This document shows positions 1-13,800 of a DNA stretch of 64,000 nucleotides, in pieces. The position numbers and the translations under genes were made by a program. Origin of the DNA: Leptodactylus fallax (lineage: Eukaryota; Chordata; Amphibia; Anura; Leptodactylidae); contig CAMRHE010000206.1 of the NCBI GenBank assembly GCA_947044405.1, positions 1,178,001-1,242,000 of the forward strand, written 5' to 3'. The notes beneath the pieces are model-generated. The model was not told the DNA's origin and did not search any database. It saw only the letters and a list, made by a program, of their open reading frames with translations. Every line of letters begins with the position of its first letter. The first letter of the stretch is position 1.

Positions 1-199
1 CCTAGGCGGCTCCGAAATAGAATAAATGCAAATGGCTCCTTGTGAAACACAAGACGCTGCGATCCTCCCTCTACACTGACTGGCAGTTGAGCAGAGAGTT
101 CAAATCACATTCTGTGCAGGTGCCAGGACTGACCAATCACATGCCAGCCACATGCCAGCCACATGGTCACTGCAGCCAGTTAGTTTGACAGTATTTCAA

Positions 200-202
<3 letters not shown>

Positions 203-248
<46 letters not shown>

Positions 249-301
249 AAATCTCTGTTTTATATATATATATGTTGGTGCTGCTGCAGTTTTTGTGTGT
301 G

Positions 302-340
<39 letters not shown>

Positions 341-342
341 CC
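203..342. repeat. (TA)n microsatellite tracts
   Basis: Three TA runs (about 203-244, 261-272 and 306-340) directly before the truncated Tc1 element. Confidence 0.95.
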
Positions 343-1112
343 ATTGCCTTGCGAAAGTATTCGGCCCCCTTGAACTTTTCAACCTTTTGCCACATTTCAG
401 GCTTCAAACATAAAGATATAAAATTTTAATTTTTTGGTGAAGAATCAACAACAAGTGGGACACAATCGTGAAGTGGAACGAAATTTATTGGTTATTTTAA
501 ACTTTTGTAAAAAATAAAAAACTGAAAAGTGGGGCGTGCAATATTATTCAGCCCCTTTACTTTCAGTGCAGCAAACTCACTCCAGAAGTTCAGTGAGGAT
601 CTCTGAATGATCCAATGTTGTCCTAAATGACTGATGATGATAAATATAATCCACCTGTGTGTAATCAAGTCTCCGTATAAATGCACCTGCTCTGTGATAG
701 TCTCAGGGTTCTGTTTAAAGAGCAGAGAGCATCATGAAGACCAAGGAACACACCAGGCAGGTCCGTGATACTGTTGTGGAGAAGTTTAAAGCCGGATTTG
801 GATACAAAAAGATTTCCCAAACTTTAAACATCCCAAGGAGCACTGTGCAAGTGATCATATTGAAATGGAAGGAGTAGCAGACCACTGCAAATCTACCAAG
901 ACCCGGCCGTCCCTCTAAACTTTCATCTCAAACAAGGAGAAGACTGGTCAGAGATGCAGCCAAGAGGCCCATGATCACTCTGGATGAACTGCAGAGATCT
1001 ACAGGTGAGGTGGGAGAGTCTGTCCATAGGACAACAGTCAGTCATACACTGCACAAATCTGGCCTTTATGGAAGAGTGGCAAGAAGAAAGCCATTTTTTT
1101 CTTATATGGTCG
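340..1112 (+). mobile_element. Truncated Sleeping Beauty-like Tc1 element
   Basis: Starts after a (TA)n tract with ttgcgaaagtattcggcccc, a Tc1 end, and carries the 5' half of a transposase gene. It breaks off near 1112 in unrelated sequence, so the 3' half and right terminus are missing. Confidence 0.85.
734..1095 (+). pseudogene. Broken Tc1 transposase, N-terminal part
   Basis: Reads MKTKEHTRQVRDTVVEKFKA, YKKISQTLNIPRSTV, an in-frame TAG at 875-877, then NLPRPGRPSK (GRPR-like hook) and TLHKSGLYGRVARRKP before homology ends. The DDE domain is absent. Different family from the intact copy at 32561. Confidence 0.88.
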
Positions 1113-1533
1113 GCCAATCCAGGAGAAATGGGCTAGTTTGGCCAACTGTAATCTAATGTATGGCCAGCTTTATGGCTCACTGTGACCCAAGGAGTCCTAG
1201 CCTCCTGACTGGATCCGGGCCAGGAAATCTGGCCGATGTACAGATCGAGTTTTCTGAACTAGCTATCCCTGTGGAGTCTAATGCAACCCATAGTAGAGGG
1301 GTTTATTTTTGCTTTGTTCAGATGACTCAGAGGAGGCAATGGCAGCTAAGCCAAATCTGATAACAACCATTGTGTTCACTCCCTGTCTTGAGGCCTGTTT
1401 GTGGAATCTTCTGTATTCTTTTGGTAATAATTACACTATCCATTTCTACCTATAAAACTATAAAAGGTTACTAACGGATATTTATTAAAATGCTGAAAAT
1501 GACCTGTTTGTACAACCTTATAAATTTTAAGTT

Positions 1534-1803
1534 AGGCTACGTTCACATCTACCTCAGAGTCTCCGTAGGAGACTCCTTCACGGGCTTGATTGAAAATCAT
1601 GAGAGAGAAAAGTGCTGCACAGAGGACTTTTATCTCCACCAGTTTCAGTATAAAAACATCAGACACGTGGCGAACCCCATTATCGTCTATGGGGTCGGTG
1701 GGTGTCCGTGGCTAAATGTTGTTTTAGCGGACGAGCTCTCTGTCGTTCGGGTCCCCTGGTGGTTCTTAACGACGGAGAGCCCGGTGCAAGTGTGACTCTA
1801 ACC
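1534..1803. repeat. MITE of the ggttcacac family
   Basis: Left ggctacgttcacatctacct, right gtgcaagtgtgactctaacc; interior has the 'tctatggggtc' core shared with copies at 22392, 41420 and 44030. It lies 3' of muc2. Confidence 0.65.
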
Positions 1804-1853
1804 TTAGAATTGATTTGGGACAAAAGACAAGACGATATTGTAAAGTAAGTGCT

Positions 1854-1859
1854 TTTATT
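1854..1859 (-). terminator. muc2: Poly(A) signal of muc2
   Basis: AATAAA on the minus strand (TTTATT on plus), about 120 bp after the stop codon. The short 3' UTR is an inference; no cDNA is available here. Confidence 0.6.
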
Positions 1860-1976
1860 TCAGGGCAGAAAACAAATCTAGCTGGCTAAACAAAAAAAAA
1901 AAAATGCTACATAATTATGATACAATATCTTTAGTTTATAACAATATTATTCATAGCAAAGTGAAATAGCCTCTGT

Positions 1977-2208
1977 CTAGGTTAAACGTCTCCGTTTAAT
2001 GGAACGCTTAGACCGGATAGGGGTCTGATCTACATCTGTTTTCTCATGTCCGCAGTCTGTATTTATGCAGTCACATCTCTCTACATCTATGTACTCGTGA
2101 TCCACTTCCGTGCCATCTGAACATTTCAGCTTGATGCTCTTCTGTCTGGTCTGTACTTCCTGGCAGCAGGTACATTTGTGTGACATGGCTCTGGCTTCTG
2201 CAGAGTAC
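1977..2208 (-). CDS. muc2: muc2 window exon 48: cystine knot end, basic tail and stop
   Basis: 232 bp including TAG at 1977-1979: [43 protein letters not shown], then a tail ending [24 protein letters not shown] is the mucin CK ending; the domain dimerises mucin chains in the ER. The basic tail resembles the arginine-rich end of human MUC2. Confidence 0.97.
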
Positions 2209-5200
2209 CTACAGTAAATAACAGAGATTCATGTATTAGTTTCATCATTATGATATAAAGCTGTATTTTGGACTGCAGGGTAATATACAAAAGTGTGTAT
2301 AATTGTGTAAGATACAGTGGCCTTCAGCTCACAGTAGAAATTTTACAAAAAATGCATAAAACATGGTTAAAGTACCTAGCGTCTTATGTTTTCATCTTTC
2401 TAAGGTGACTTTAAAAAGGCACAAAACTGTATGAAACAAAACCGTTCAAAAAGTGGAGTAACATCTCGGGACAGAAGTGTTAGACTTAAGATGCGCCAAA
2501 TTTAGCAAACATTGTGCAGCATTTGATAAATTTGGTACAAATTACTCCAACGCAGACGCCATGAAATCCTTTTATGATAAATCTCCACCACTGTACTTTG
2601 GTGGTCTGAGATAGCAGTCTCCTCCTCTCCTTCCCCTCCTCATAGACCTCTGTGAGTTGACTAGACTGGAGACAGATTTCATACGGGTAAAGAGTCCAAG
2701 TGAAGATGAGGAGGAGACCAGCCTGATAAGTGGAGAAGGAAACATTTTATTCATTTTTGTTTCCTCTAAAAGATCAGAACAATGGAAAGGAAATGGCAGT
2801 ATGAACATAGCCTTAGAGAGTCTAATGATGCACCAGATTTATCATCCAACATCACCCACAGTGATAAATCTGTCTAGTCTAAGGTCGTATTCACATGTGA
2901 ATGAATACATATGCCATCTGTGAGAAATTCATAAATACGTAAATTTTGGACTATTCTCTACCTTTTAGGATTAGTAAATCCACCCCTGTATATCTCATAT
3001 ACTGCAGTCTAACTTACATGGAATAGGTTCCACATGTCCCATCACAACGAGATGTCTGCACCTTGTTTTCCGACCGACAGTTATTGTAGCTCAGGTAGTC
3101 GTAGCTTACTTGTAGCTTACAGGAAGAAGTCTTTTCAATACCTGCACAGAAAATGATACCTCATTATTCTTATTTTGACACAATAACAAGTTAATTTCCT
3201 TTTTTTTATTTCTTTATTAATTAATAAAGAAATTGTGTAAAATTACTGTTTTTCCCTCAGACACATAATAATGCTCCCCACTGGCCCCCAGGCAAGTAGT
3301 AATACTCCCCAGTGGCCTCCAGACAAGTAGAAATACTCCCCAGTGGCCCCCAAACAAGTAGAAATACTCCCCAGTGGCCCCCAGACAAGTAGTAATACTC
3401 CCCAGTGGCCCCCAGGAAAGTAGTAATACTCCCCAGTGGCCCCCAGGCAAGTAGTAATATTCCCCAGTGGTCCCCAGGCAAGTAGTAGTATTCTTCAGTA
3501 GCCCCAGGCAAGTAATAATGTCCCCTGTAACCCTCAGACAAATAATAATATTCTCAATGGCCCCCAGGCAAATAATAATGTCCCCCAGTGGTCTCCAGAT
3601 CCTAATAATGATCCCCACTGTTGAACAGGTAAGTAGTAATACTCCCTAGTGGCCCCCAGGCAAGTAGTAATGTCCACCAGTGGCCCTAGGCAAGCAATAA
3701 TGTCCCCCACTGGCACCTAGACAAATAATAATGTCCCCGAGTGGCCTCCAGACAAGTAATATTGTCCCCCAGTGGCCCCCTGACAACTAATAATGTCCCC
3801 AAGTGGCCCCCTGACAACTAATAATTCCCCCAAGTGGCCTCCTGACAACTAATTATGTCCCCCAGTGGCCCCCTAACAACTAATAATGTCCCCTAGTAGC
3901 CCCCTGACAACTAATAATGTCCTACAGTGACCCCCTGACAACTATTAATGTCCTACAGTGACCCCCTGACAACTAATAATGTCCCGAAGTGGCCCCCTCA
4001 CAACTAATAACGTCCCCCAGTAGCCCCATGACAACTAAATAATGTCCCCCAGTAGCCCCCTGACAACTAATAATGTCCTACAGTGACCCCTTCACAACTA
4101 ATAATTTCCCCAAGTGGCCTCCTGACAACTAATAATGTCCCCCAGTGGTCCCCTAACAACTAATAATGTCCCCTAACAACTAATAATGTCCCCCCCCCCC
4201 TAACAACTAATAATGTCCCCCAGTAGCCCCCTGACAACTAATAATGTCCTACAGTGACCCCTTCACAACTAATAATGTCCCCCAGTAGCCTCCTCACTAC
4301 TAATTATGTCCCCCATTGGCCCCTTCACAACTAATTATGTCCCCCAGTGGCCCCTTCACAACTAAATAATGTCCCCCAGTGGCCCCCACAACATAGAAAA
4401 AAAAACCTAAATAAGACAAACAACACTTACCCGTCCTCCATCCCTGGAGTTCTGTGATCCTGCAGATGGATTCAGCAGGCATCACCAGCTGATGCCTGAG
4501 TAATAGAGCAGGAAGCTAAAGGCTTCCTGCTGCATCCTTCTATTCAACTAGATCGACATCCTAAGGATGCCGATGTAGTTAAGAGAGGACATGCGGCCAT
4601 TTCCCCACTGGGCACCCCAGTTGGGAACCGATGGGGTAATGTAACACACGATTTATGACTTGTATTGACATTCACCATGTTCAAAAGTATTGTATGAGAT
4701 TAGAACAACTTGGCTTCTTAGACTGTGTCAGGTTTGTATAGATTTTCTTGTCTCACAACCCTTTTACAACTGTTTTGTACTATATTTATAACAACAATTG
4801 TAAATTCTATACATATGTTTTATACTTACATAATTTACAGCAGCCATTTGGGAATAACTGAACGGTTCCCTGCAAAAATATACAAAAACATTTACGATGG
4901 GTTTAAGAAGAAAATAAGAATATCCCAGGAAAGGTGGAAAACTGGAAATAAGTATAGGCTTTAACATGAGGCTTAGTGATCTAAAGGGGTTACTGGGCGG
5001 TATAAGAAGGTGGATGTGAAATCTTTACACAGCATACAAGACATAAAGGGTAAGTTACATAATCTGTCAGTCTTTGGATATGGGATGATGTAAGTAGATG
5101 TAAAGCAGCCGCACATGGACATTATACATAACGCAGCAGTGAAAGTTTTCAGCAAATTTTTTGCAGCAAAACAAGGCCTGAATGTAGTTCCTGTGCTGAA

Positions 5201-8200
5201 AACAAATATCGGAGGACAGTGAAAGGAAGACATATCAGATTCTGTTATTTATGGCTTTGCCAAATGGAATGAATCCTGAGTCAATGCTGATGATTCCACA
5301 GTATACATTATAAAACACTCAGCTTTTGACAAAGAGAGTTCAGGTTTTTTTTTAGGATGTTGTCATTTAAATTACTCACAGGTTCACACATCTCCTCAAT
5401 AAAAAGAGGGCACGAGATTTGTGAGACGGATGTGATGAATTGCTTCCTTATGACAGTACAGCTGTACAGTGTGCAGTTGTCGTTCTCAGCGCTTAGAGTC
5501 TGTCCGGGCTGTAGAAGACAATAAAGAGGTTTGATGTTTGTGAAATTCATGGCAAATTCTCAAAGGGGTTGTCCCAAGATTTACACATATCACCTATCCT
5601 CAGGATGTAATATAAAGACTGCAGCAGAGGTATTCTGGTGTTTTTATGTAGTGTGACTTGGTACCGATAACTTGCTGCAGTATGATATGTTATCACAGAA
5701 CACAGCGAAAGCCATTAAAAGAGTCCAGTGCCACAGTGTAGTTACTGCATTAAGTTAAACTTTTAAACTTGCATTAAGTTAAACTTTTGTGTCAAGTTAA
5801 ACTTTGCAGCACCTGCATTTGGCTATTGTAGCACTGTTATTTGGGTACAATTTTTTTAGGCACTCTATGGAAGTATTAGGTAAGATTTGTATATTATGGT
5901 TTTATTTAGGCATGCTTTAGCACTATAAATTGTGTAGTATTACGCTACATTATCCATTTTCCTCCTACCTAAAAATATTTTACTCGTAAATTTCCACAGA
6001 TCTTGATCCTGCCCTATGTGTACTATATGGGTAAATTCCCAACTGTTTTTGTCTTTTCATGGACAGCAATGGATGCTGAGACACTATTGACTATAATGGG
6101 GTCCGTTGGGTGTCCATTATCTCTTTAAAGACAAGGAGTTTTTTGTCCAGAATTTCTGCCTGATTCTGCCCTGGAGGCTCCAAACAGAGACTCCCACGCA
6201 GAAGTAAGGGAAAGTTGAATGGGATATGACTTCAAGATCAGACTATACAGAATTTATTTGTAGTCTTTTACCATGGCGACACCTAGGCCTGCATAGGAGC
6301 TGTACACAAAAAATGCAGAATTTGCTTCATTTTTATTCTAGATGTGTTGAGCTAATAAAATAAAAAAGCGGACACAGCTTTGAAATATTGCTAATGAAAT
6401 TTATGAAAATTGTGACATAAGAACATACCTGCATGAGTTGGTAAGAACCACCCTGGTTTAGAACACAATGGGTCTGCTCACATACGCCGCAACAGTCTCG
6501 TTCGCTTTCTTTCAGCTGGAAACCCTGTGATTAAATGATAAGAAGAAAATATTCTTAGAAGCAATTGCTTTGAGTAATATATATGATAGAAGTAGAGTAG
6601 TAGATATATATAGAATACTGTGCAAAAGTTTTAGGTAGGTGGGGGGGCAAAAATAGAGGTTTTAATATTTTATAGTATTTACAGAGTGATGTGAATGAAC
6701 AAAAGAGAAGTCCCTTCAATATTTGGTGTGACCACTCCTGGAAGTGATGATACGGCCCCCACAGAGCTCTGATCTCAACATCATCCAGTCTGTCTGGGAT
6801 TACATGAAGAGACAGAAGTATTGGAGTAAGCCTACATCTACAGAAGATCTGTGCTTAGGTCTCCAAGATGTTTAGAACAACCTCTCTGCCGAGTTTCTTC
6901 AAAAACTGTCTGCAAGTGTACTGAGAAGAATTGACGCTGTCATAAAGGGCAAAGGGGCAAATATTGATGTGATTTTAGATTTCTCTTTTGGTTATTTATT
7001 TTGCATTTTAATTACTTTGCTGCAATTTTTCCACTGTACTGTATATATAAATATATATTTATACAGTTTATACAGTGGGACAATACATATACGAGTGTAC
7101 ATACAGTGTACCAGTGTACTTACCAGTGGGCACTTTACATTACATTGTACATGGGTGCATTTTATCTGTAGTTCTGTTGAGCTGTTGTCATTTTGTGCAC
7201 ACACACAGTTCTGGCAGTTGTCAGAGAACACTGGTGCTCCAGGCTGCAGAAACACAATGTCAGTATATTTATATAGAAAGCAGAAAACTTTGTCCATATA
7301 GGTAAAGCATTAACTTTTTCAAATAAGAAACTCAATCTATTCCATTTACCATTAAAATATCAATTATACATTTTAGAACCCAGATGGATACTATGTTACT
7401 TGGGAGCAACATGTGGTTTCTGGAACTCAAAATCCATGACATACCGTGCACATATTGCCTGATAGATATCAATTATAGATCCCTTCTACTTGATAAATTT
7501 CTGCCCTGCTGATCTCTGACCACAGGGAATGGCATAGGAAAAGATGGCATCTTTGAATAGCTCCCGATTGGTTACATGGCCTTATTTATTAAAGGGGTTG
7601 TCCAGGTAAAAAATTTATATTTTAAATAGGCCGGGGGAGGTAAAGAAAATTTAAAAAAAAAATTATACCCACTTGTCCTCGGTGCTCCGATGCCTCCATG
7701 GTTGTCTCTCAGCGGAAGTGACTGCTGACACTAATCAGCAGCCTCAGCGAGGGGCATGTGATGTCACTACCTGAGGTCACTTCCTGATGCTGCTGAGGCC
7801 AATCAGCGGCTTTAGCGGAAGGGATCTGAGACGTCACAGCCGGCAAAGAGTTTCACTTCTGGAAGACAACCCAGCAGAAGGCCCGGACCACGCTGGGAGG
7901 ACACCTCCCCTAGCCTATTTAAAACATTTTTTTTTTTTTTGCCCAGACAACCTATTTAAGTATAAAGCAGTGTAGCACCCTGAAAGAGAAAACTTCTATG
8001 AACCGCTCAGGCAAGTAATAGCCATGCTGACAGATTTAAGATGTTGATGTGACTTCATCACTGCAGCAGAGTAAGCAAAGCCCAGGGGACCAGTGCAAAA
8101 CTATATCTAATCGATAAATAATACATCTTTAATTATCTTATGCCATTTGCCCCATTTGTCTTGAAGCTGTCATCTGTTTGAGAACCTGGCAACAACAGTT

Positions 8201-10836
8201 TAGCTCCCCTACAGCGCCATCATGGGTGAAACAACCCACTGAAATCTGTTGTCTATGTCTGTACAGATGCACCTTTGTAGCCCTCTATCTCTATTCATTT
8301 TAAAGGGATTTGCAGTCCTAAAGGTGGTTTTCTTACTGTAGATTATTCATCATGTAGATTGGGGCGGATACAACACCGGGACTCTGCACCGATCAGTTGG
8401 GCATCAGAAGCTACTGTGCTGGAGTCGGACACTGCTCAGGTAATAGATGCCGAGCTACAGCTCTGCCCACTGTAGAGTGGTGGCGCCAGGGTACTGTACA
8501 GCATGAAACCCATTTAAGGCTATGGCCATACGTTGCGCAAAAGCTGCTTTTTTTGTTGCAAATTTTGCTGCAGTTGAGTCATATTGCACTATGCTTAACC
8601 ATATTCAAAGACTTACCAAATATTCAGCATTTCCATGTACACACACATTCTTACGAACTGCAAGAAAAAAAAACCAATGTGATTTTTTTTTTTTAATTTA
8701 CTAGTATATAACTTTTGAATGTCTGGCATGATCGGGAGATGTAAAACATTGAGGTGAATTTATTATTTGTGTCTTTTTTGCCCCGTTTAAGCTGTAAGCG
8801 CCTTCTGCATCTAATTCACTATAAAGGCACATGAACGTAATAAATCTTGCACAAATTCACTTCAAGAAAATTGTGATTCCACTACTGTCAGATATATATA
8901 CAATATATATATCATCAAAATAGGCAAACACATGATAAATAAAGGATAATGTTTTTTTAAAAAAAACTGTATAAAGAATTTATAAAACAAAAAACACTGT
9001 CTAAATAACTAATAAAAAAAATCAAGAAAACTAATATCTTACGTATTAGTTACTGAACCAGAGCTCTTGTGCAGAAACCTCACCAATGTTAACACAGTCT
9101 TAGCTAAAAAAAAAAAAAAAAGCTCAAGATCTCGAATGTACTTATTTCTTTGAGCAATTTTTATGGATCAGTAATATCATTATTTTGTCAAAGATCGTTG
9201 AAGGAGAACTCTACTGTAACTGTAGAACGAATAAAGAACCTCCTGGGGTCCATGAAACTATAAGATCACTTACCACATGTATACACAGGACAGCAGTGTC
9301 CGTCTGGAATGCTCCCAACCATTTCATAGCCAAGCCCGCAGTTGGGGGATTTGGTTGAGCATAATTTAGTGTCACACTCTAAATGGAGGAAAGTACATCA
9401 CGATTAGTCTTATGTAATCACATTGATCTGTTATGTGTCACTTATGTCTATATTTATCTGATATACAGAACATATGTAATGTAACAATGGTACTTACTGC
9501 ACACAATCTCATTACAGCAGCTGTCGGTGGAGCTGATCTGAATCTCAGGATAGAAACCTTCCAGCTCACACTTGATTTCTTTCATTGGTTTACATTTGTG
9601 TGGTTTACAGGTAATTCCACTACCACCTTTCCGGCAAATACAGTCCTCGCAGTTAAACTCAAACTCTTCCCCAAACTATAAGGACAGAACAGTAATCCAG
9701 AGTTAACCAAAATTTCACATACCTTAAAAAGTTACCGAAACTTGGTACACAGGTCACAGCTTTATACGGTGCAAGCTCTAAATTTGTGCAGAGTAGTAAT
9801 ACAACAGCACCCACAGAAACCTACAGTACATGAGTATTATTCCTCTGATTCATACCGGGGTGCTGTACATCGGCACACCTAGGTGCATGGAACCTTGGAG
9901 GCTCAGTATATGACTGTACAGTCTCTGTGTACACTGCCATCCCATCAACTTAGAAAAAGGGAATGTGTAGTACAAGTAAGTGTCTGCTCACATCTCCATA
10001 GTTATTTTATGTTCTTTCTGCCCTGTTAACAAAAATGATGGCACGTGGCAAACACTAATGGTGCCCAGTGGACCACTGACTATAATGGGGTTCTTTAGGC
10101 TCCCATCATGGGGAACTTCAGGTTGCTGCTCTATTTTGTCCAGCATTTCTGGCAGAATCTGCAATGGAGTCTTCTAAATGAACCTCCAATGTAGATGTGA
10201 ACATGGCCTATGGCTTGACATATTAACTTTGCTTACTTGGTACTCTTTCATCTACTTAGCATACCTAAAAATTTGGTCATGTACAGTAAGTGTTCTCACT
10301 AGAGAAATCATAAATGCAGTGGTGCTGAACTGGTTAAGTAAACATAATGGGGGAGATTTATGAAGACTGCCATCTTCGTATCTCCTGCACTGGTGGAGGG
10401 TACGCCTGATTTATAATGAGGCACACACTTCCTCTTAATTCACGTATACTCTCCACCGGACCATGCTCCTGCGCTGAAAACTATACCAGCATAAATTTCA
10501 GGCATCAATTCTGGCAGTTTTCCAGCATAAATGATATAAAAATCTGATGGGCCAATGGCCCAGGCCTCAGCACACCCTCCCTACACTTCCTTTTTCATAA
10601 AGTGGCATGAGCAGTGTAAAAAAAAAAAACAGTTGACACAGTTTTTTTTATGGTAGAAATCTTGGCTAGAAACAATAATTAATCACCCCCAATATCCCCC
10701 AGGTCTCAAGCAGTTTCAACCAAGTTATCACGGTGCACAGAAGACTTAGTTCAATGGCAAATTCACCTCTGCTGCACCTATGTTTTTATGTTCACAAAGA
10801 TCGACAATTTCAGCTAGATTTAGAAAATTATCTTTC

Positions 10837-10867
<31 letters not shown>

Positions 10868-13800
10868 GTTGCTCATAGCACCACCCCAATGTATGTGCCT
10901 TTATATTGTAGCTATGGCCACAACAACTTTTTTGAGTATGGGTATTTATAAAGGACACCATGAGAATGACTTACCTGTCGTGGTATGTTGTCAGGTCCAA
11001 CACATCCTACAAGAACAGAACAGAACAAGCATGATACCATGGTCCGGATATCTAATGCACCAATAATTTCCCTTATTTGTAGGTTTATTTCGCAGATTAT
11101 ATCAATCTAACCTTAAACCCAATGACTGTTTAACCGCCTAATACTATATCATGTTCAGCTAACAGCATTCACATCCTCCACATTATCACAGGATCATAAT
11201 ATACTCCTACGTGTATCATATTATAGCTTCATGAGTATCTTGCAATTATAAAGCATACTGCAGTATATATCCTTACCGCAAGTGTCCACACAGATGTCCA
11301 CGGCTTGACTAAAGGGCATTGTACCCTGTGGACAGAAGCATCCTTCAACCAGGCGTTTATTACTTACAATCAAAGCATCTTCGTCTGGACTGAAAGACAA
11401 CAGTCATAGTTTAGGTGTTTGTGTAGCTACAGGTAATGTTTGTGGGTACTATTTTATTCACAATGAATGCCCTCCTTTTAACATCATATAGTTGTTGTGG
11501 TCACCGATTAATTTCATATGTACACAGGAACCAAGCCCTTCCTAGCGGTGGCCGCAGGTAACCAAAATTCTATCATTTAAAGAAGTTCCATCACCAAGTA
11601 CAACATTCTAAATGATATTATACTTCATTTGGTTACCGCTCTACCCCTGATCAATGTGCATTTATTTATTACCCGTCCACCTGTTCAAAATATATGGCTC
11701 ATGGAAGGCTAAATGTAAATTACCTCCTGTTCTCCAAGTGGGCAGTAACATGCCACTTGGAGAAAAAGAGATTATTTATACACAACCTTTCAAGGGTCAT
11801 ATCTATTGAAGGGGTGGACAGATTAAAAAAAATAAATAAAAGCTCAGGGGCTCAGCTGCGATCAAATGAGGTTTGTTATTTAGCATTTTGTACTTTAAGA
11901 GGTCCTCTTGAAACGGCTTGTCCTCTTGATGCTCTACCCTTATAGGGCTATTCTCATTACAGACATTTATGGCATATTCACGGGATATGGATCCACACCT
12001 ATATCTGCCACAGGGACATGTCTGACATGAGAATATCTCTTTAAGGCCACTGCTTCATGTGGCGTAAATGTAGTGGCAAAAACAGCTGCATTTTACAGTC
12101 CCTACAAAGTGGATGGGATTCTAGTGAATCCCATCCACACATTGCAGAAAAATACGCAGAGCAGAAATGCTGCGATTTCCAAAACCTTTGTGGTTTTATA
12201 ATTATTAATTATGGAAACACCGGTATTTTCCCTATAGGTATAATTGAAGCAGAAAGTCCACAGAGGAAAACTCTACAGACTTTCTGTGAAAAGCGCTGCG
12301 GGAAAAACCACGATGTGTTTCCGCCACTACGTGGGGCCTTAGCCTAAAATAGGTAGTCGATATCGGTTGGTGGGGGCCCAGCTCCTGGCACCCTTTTTTG
12401 ATTAACTGATCAAGCAACTGATGCTGCTTTTTCATTGTTTACTAAGCACATACATTGCCTTACATTTGGTGGTGACGGTTCCTGGTAATGCCGCTCAGTC
12501 CTCTTCACTTCAGTGGGAGACTTTGCTGCAGGAAGGTGCAATACCAGGCACAGTTGCTACCAAAAGTATAGCGCTGTGCTTGGTAAACAAAGAAACTGTA
12601 GCACTTACCCGAGTTCCTTGGCCCTTTCAATCAGACAGTAGTGGGTGATGGGAGCTGGACTCCCAGCGATCTGATATTGATGGCCTATTGTAAGGATCAG
12701 CCATCAATATTAATGTCCTGGGCACATGAAACAAAGCTTATTGCATTATCTTGCATTCCTGTGTTTGCACTTGTCTCTTGTAAATGCACGTACAGATTTG
12801 TTCTTCCTTACCTTTACTTTCAAAACATCATGATTTTGCAATGTTTAGTTAAAAGGCGATATCCTTTGTGTAACCACCCAGTAGTTGTGTGGTGAACTGC
12901 AGTCTGACGATATTGTATTGAATTGAATTGAGTTTTGACACAATACAAATCCAGTTCTATAATACTTACGTAGTTTCGCATGTTTTTGATAAAGCGGGAC
13001 CACAGGCATTGTAGACTTTGTGTGATGGGCAGGAAATAGCTGAAATGCATGAGAATCAATAGTTATTTATCTGCAAAAAGTAGCTTATGCTAGGTTCACA
13101 CTAGCACTGTCTCTCCATTGTTCTTGTCCTCTGTTGTTCAGGTCAAAGAGCCAGAACAACGGAGAGGCAGACCACTAAAATAGCGGTTACGTGGAGCCCA
13201 GCAGAACCCATTGACTATAATGGGGGTCTGCCGTTTTAAGAAGTCTCCGTGCAGGACTTTTTGTGAACGCAACCTTTAACTGTTTGTTTTTGTAAAATGC
13301 ATTGCTACAAAAGAAAAACTTACGACATTCTGATGCTCGAGATCTCCAGTCAATGCAAACACCTTGATCTCCACAGAGAAGAGCATAATGCAGCAAGCTG
13401 GTACATTCAATGTTGGAGTTTGGAACATGGCAACTATCAAAATTACACGCCTTGTAAAAGTTGTCTGGTGACAGGATATTGTGGCATGCCTTAAAAGGTC
13501 TTTAAATGAAAATACAAAAAAATAAATCTCAGGGTCAGTTAAAATAAAAAATTGTTCCTCTTATCTAATAGAAAAAAAAACCTCATTAAATTCTTACGCT
13601 TCCAAAAGGAGGCCACATAAAGGTGAAGGCTTGCATTGGGTTGCAGGAACGGTGACTTTTGGGGGAACAGTTGCTGTTAAGTGAACACATTGAGGTTTTC
13701 TTGTATCTGGCACAACCCAGGCATCCGCCATGATTTCACAATTTGATATAATGGTGCCATTAGGCAATCTGCAGTCGTCACTTTTCTTGTTGGTACAAGT

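Noticed and set aside
1160..1360. Short plus-strand frame after the Tc1 relic
   Set aside because: No similarity to transposase and no gene context.
3130..3141. Acceptor of exon 47 at AAAAG (3131) to join exon 45 directly
   Set aside because: Not needed once the 40 bp micro-exon 4830-4869 is recognised, which restores phase and the GCC..C motif.
3217..3618. 133-codon and overlapping frames with [13 protein letters not shown] repeats
   Set aside because: Translation of the minisatellite; no start context or homology.
13490..13499. Acceptor of exon 36 directly before GCATGC
   Set aside because: It would break phase with exon 35 and shorten a length-conserved block.
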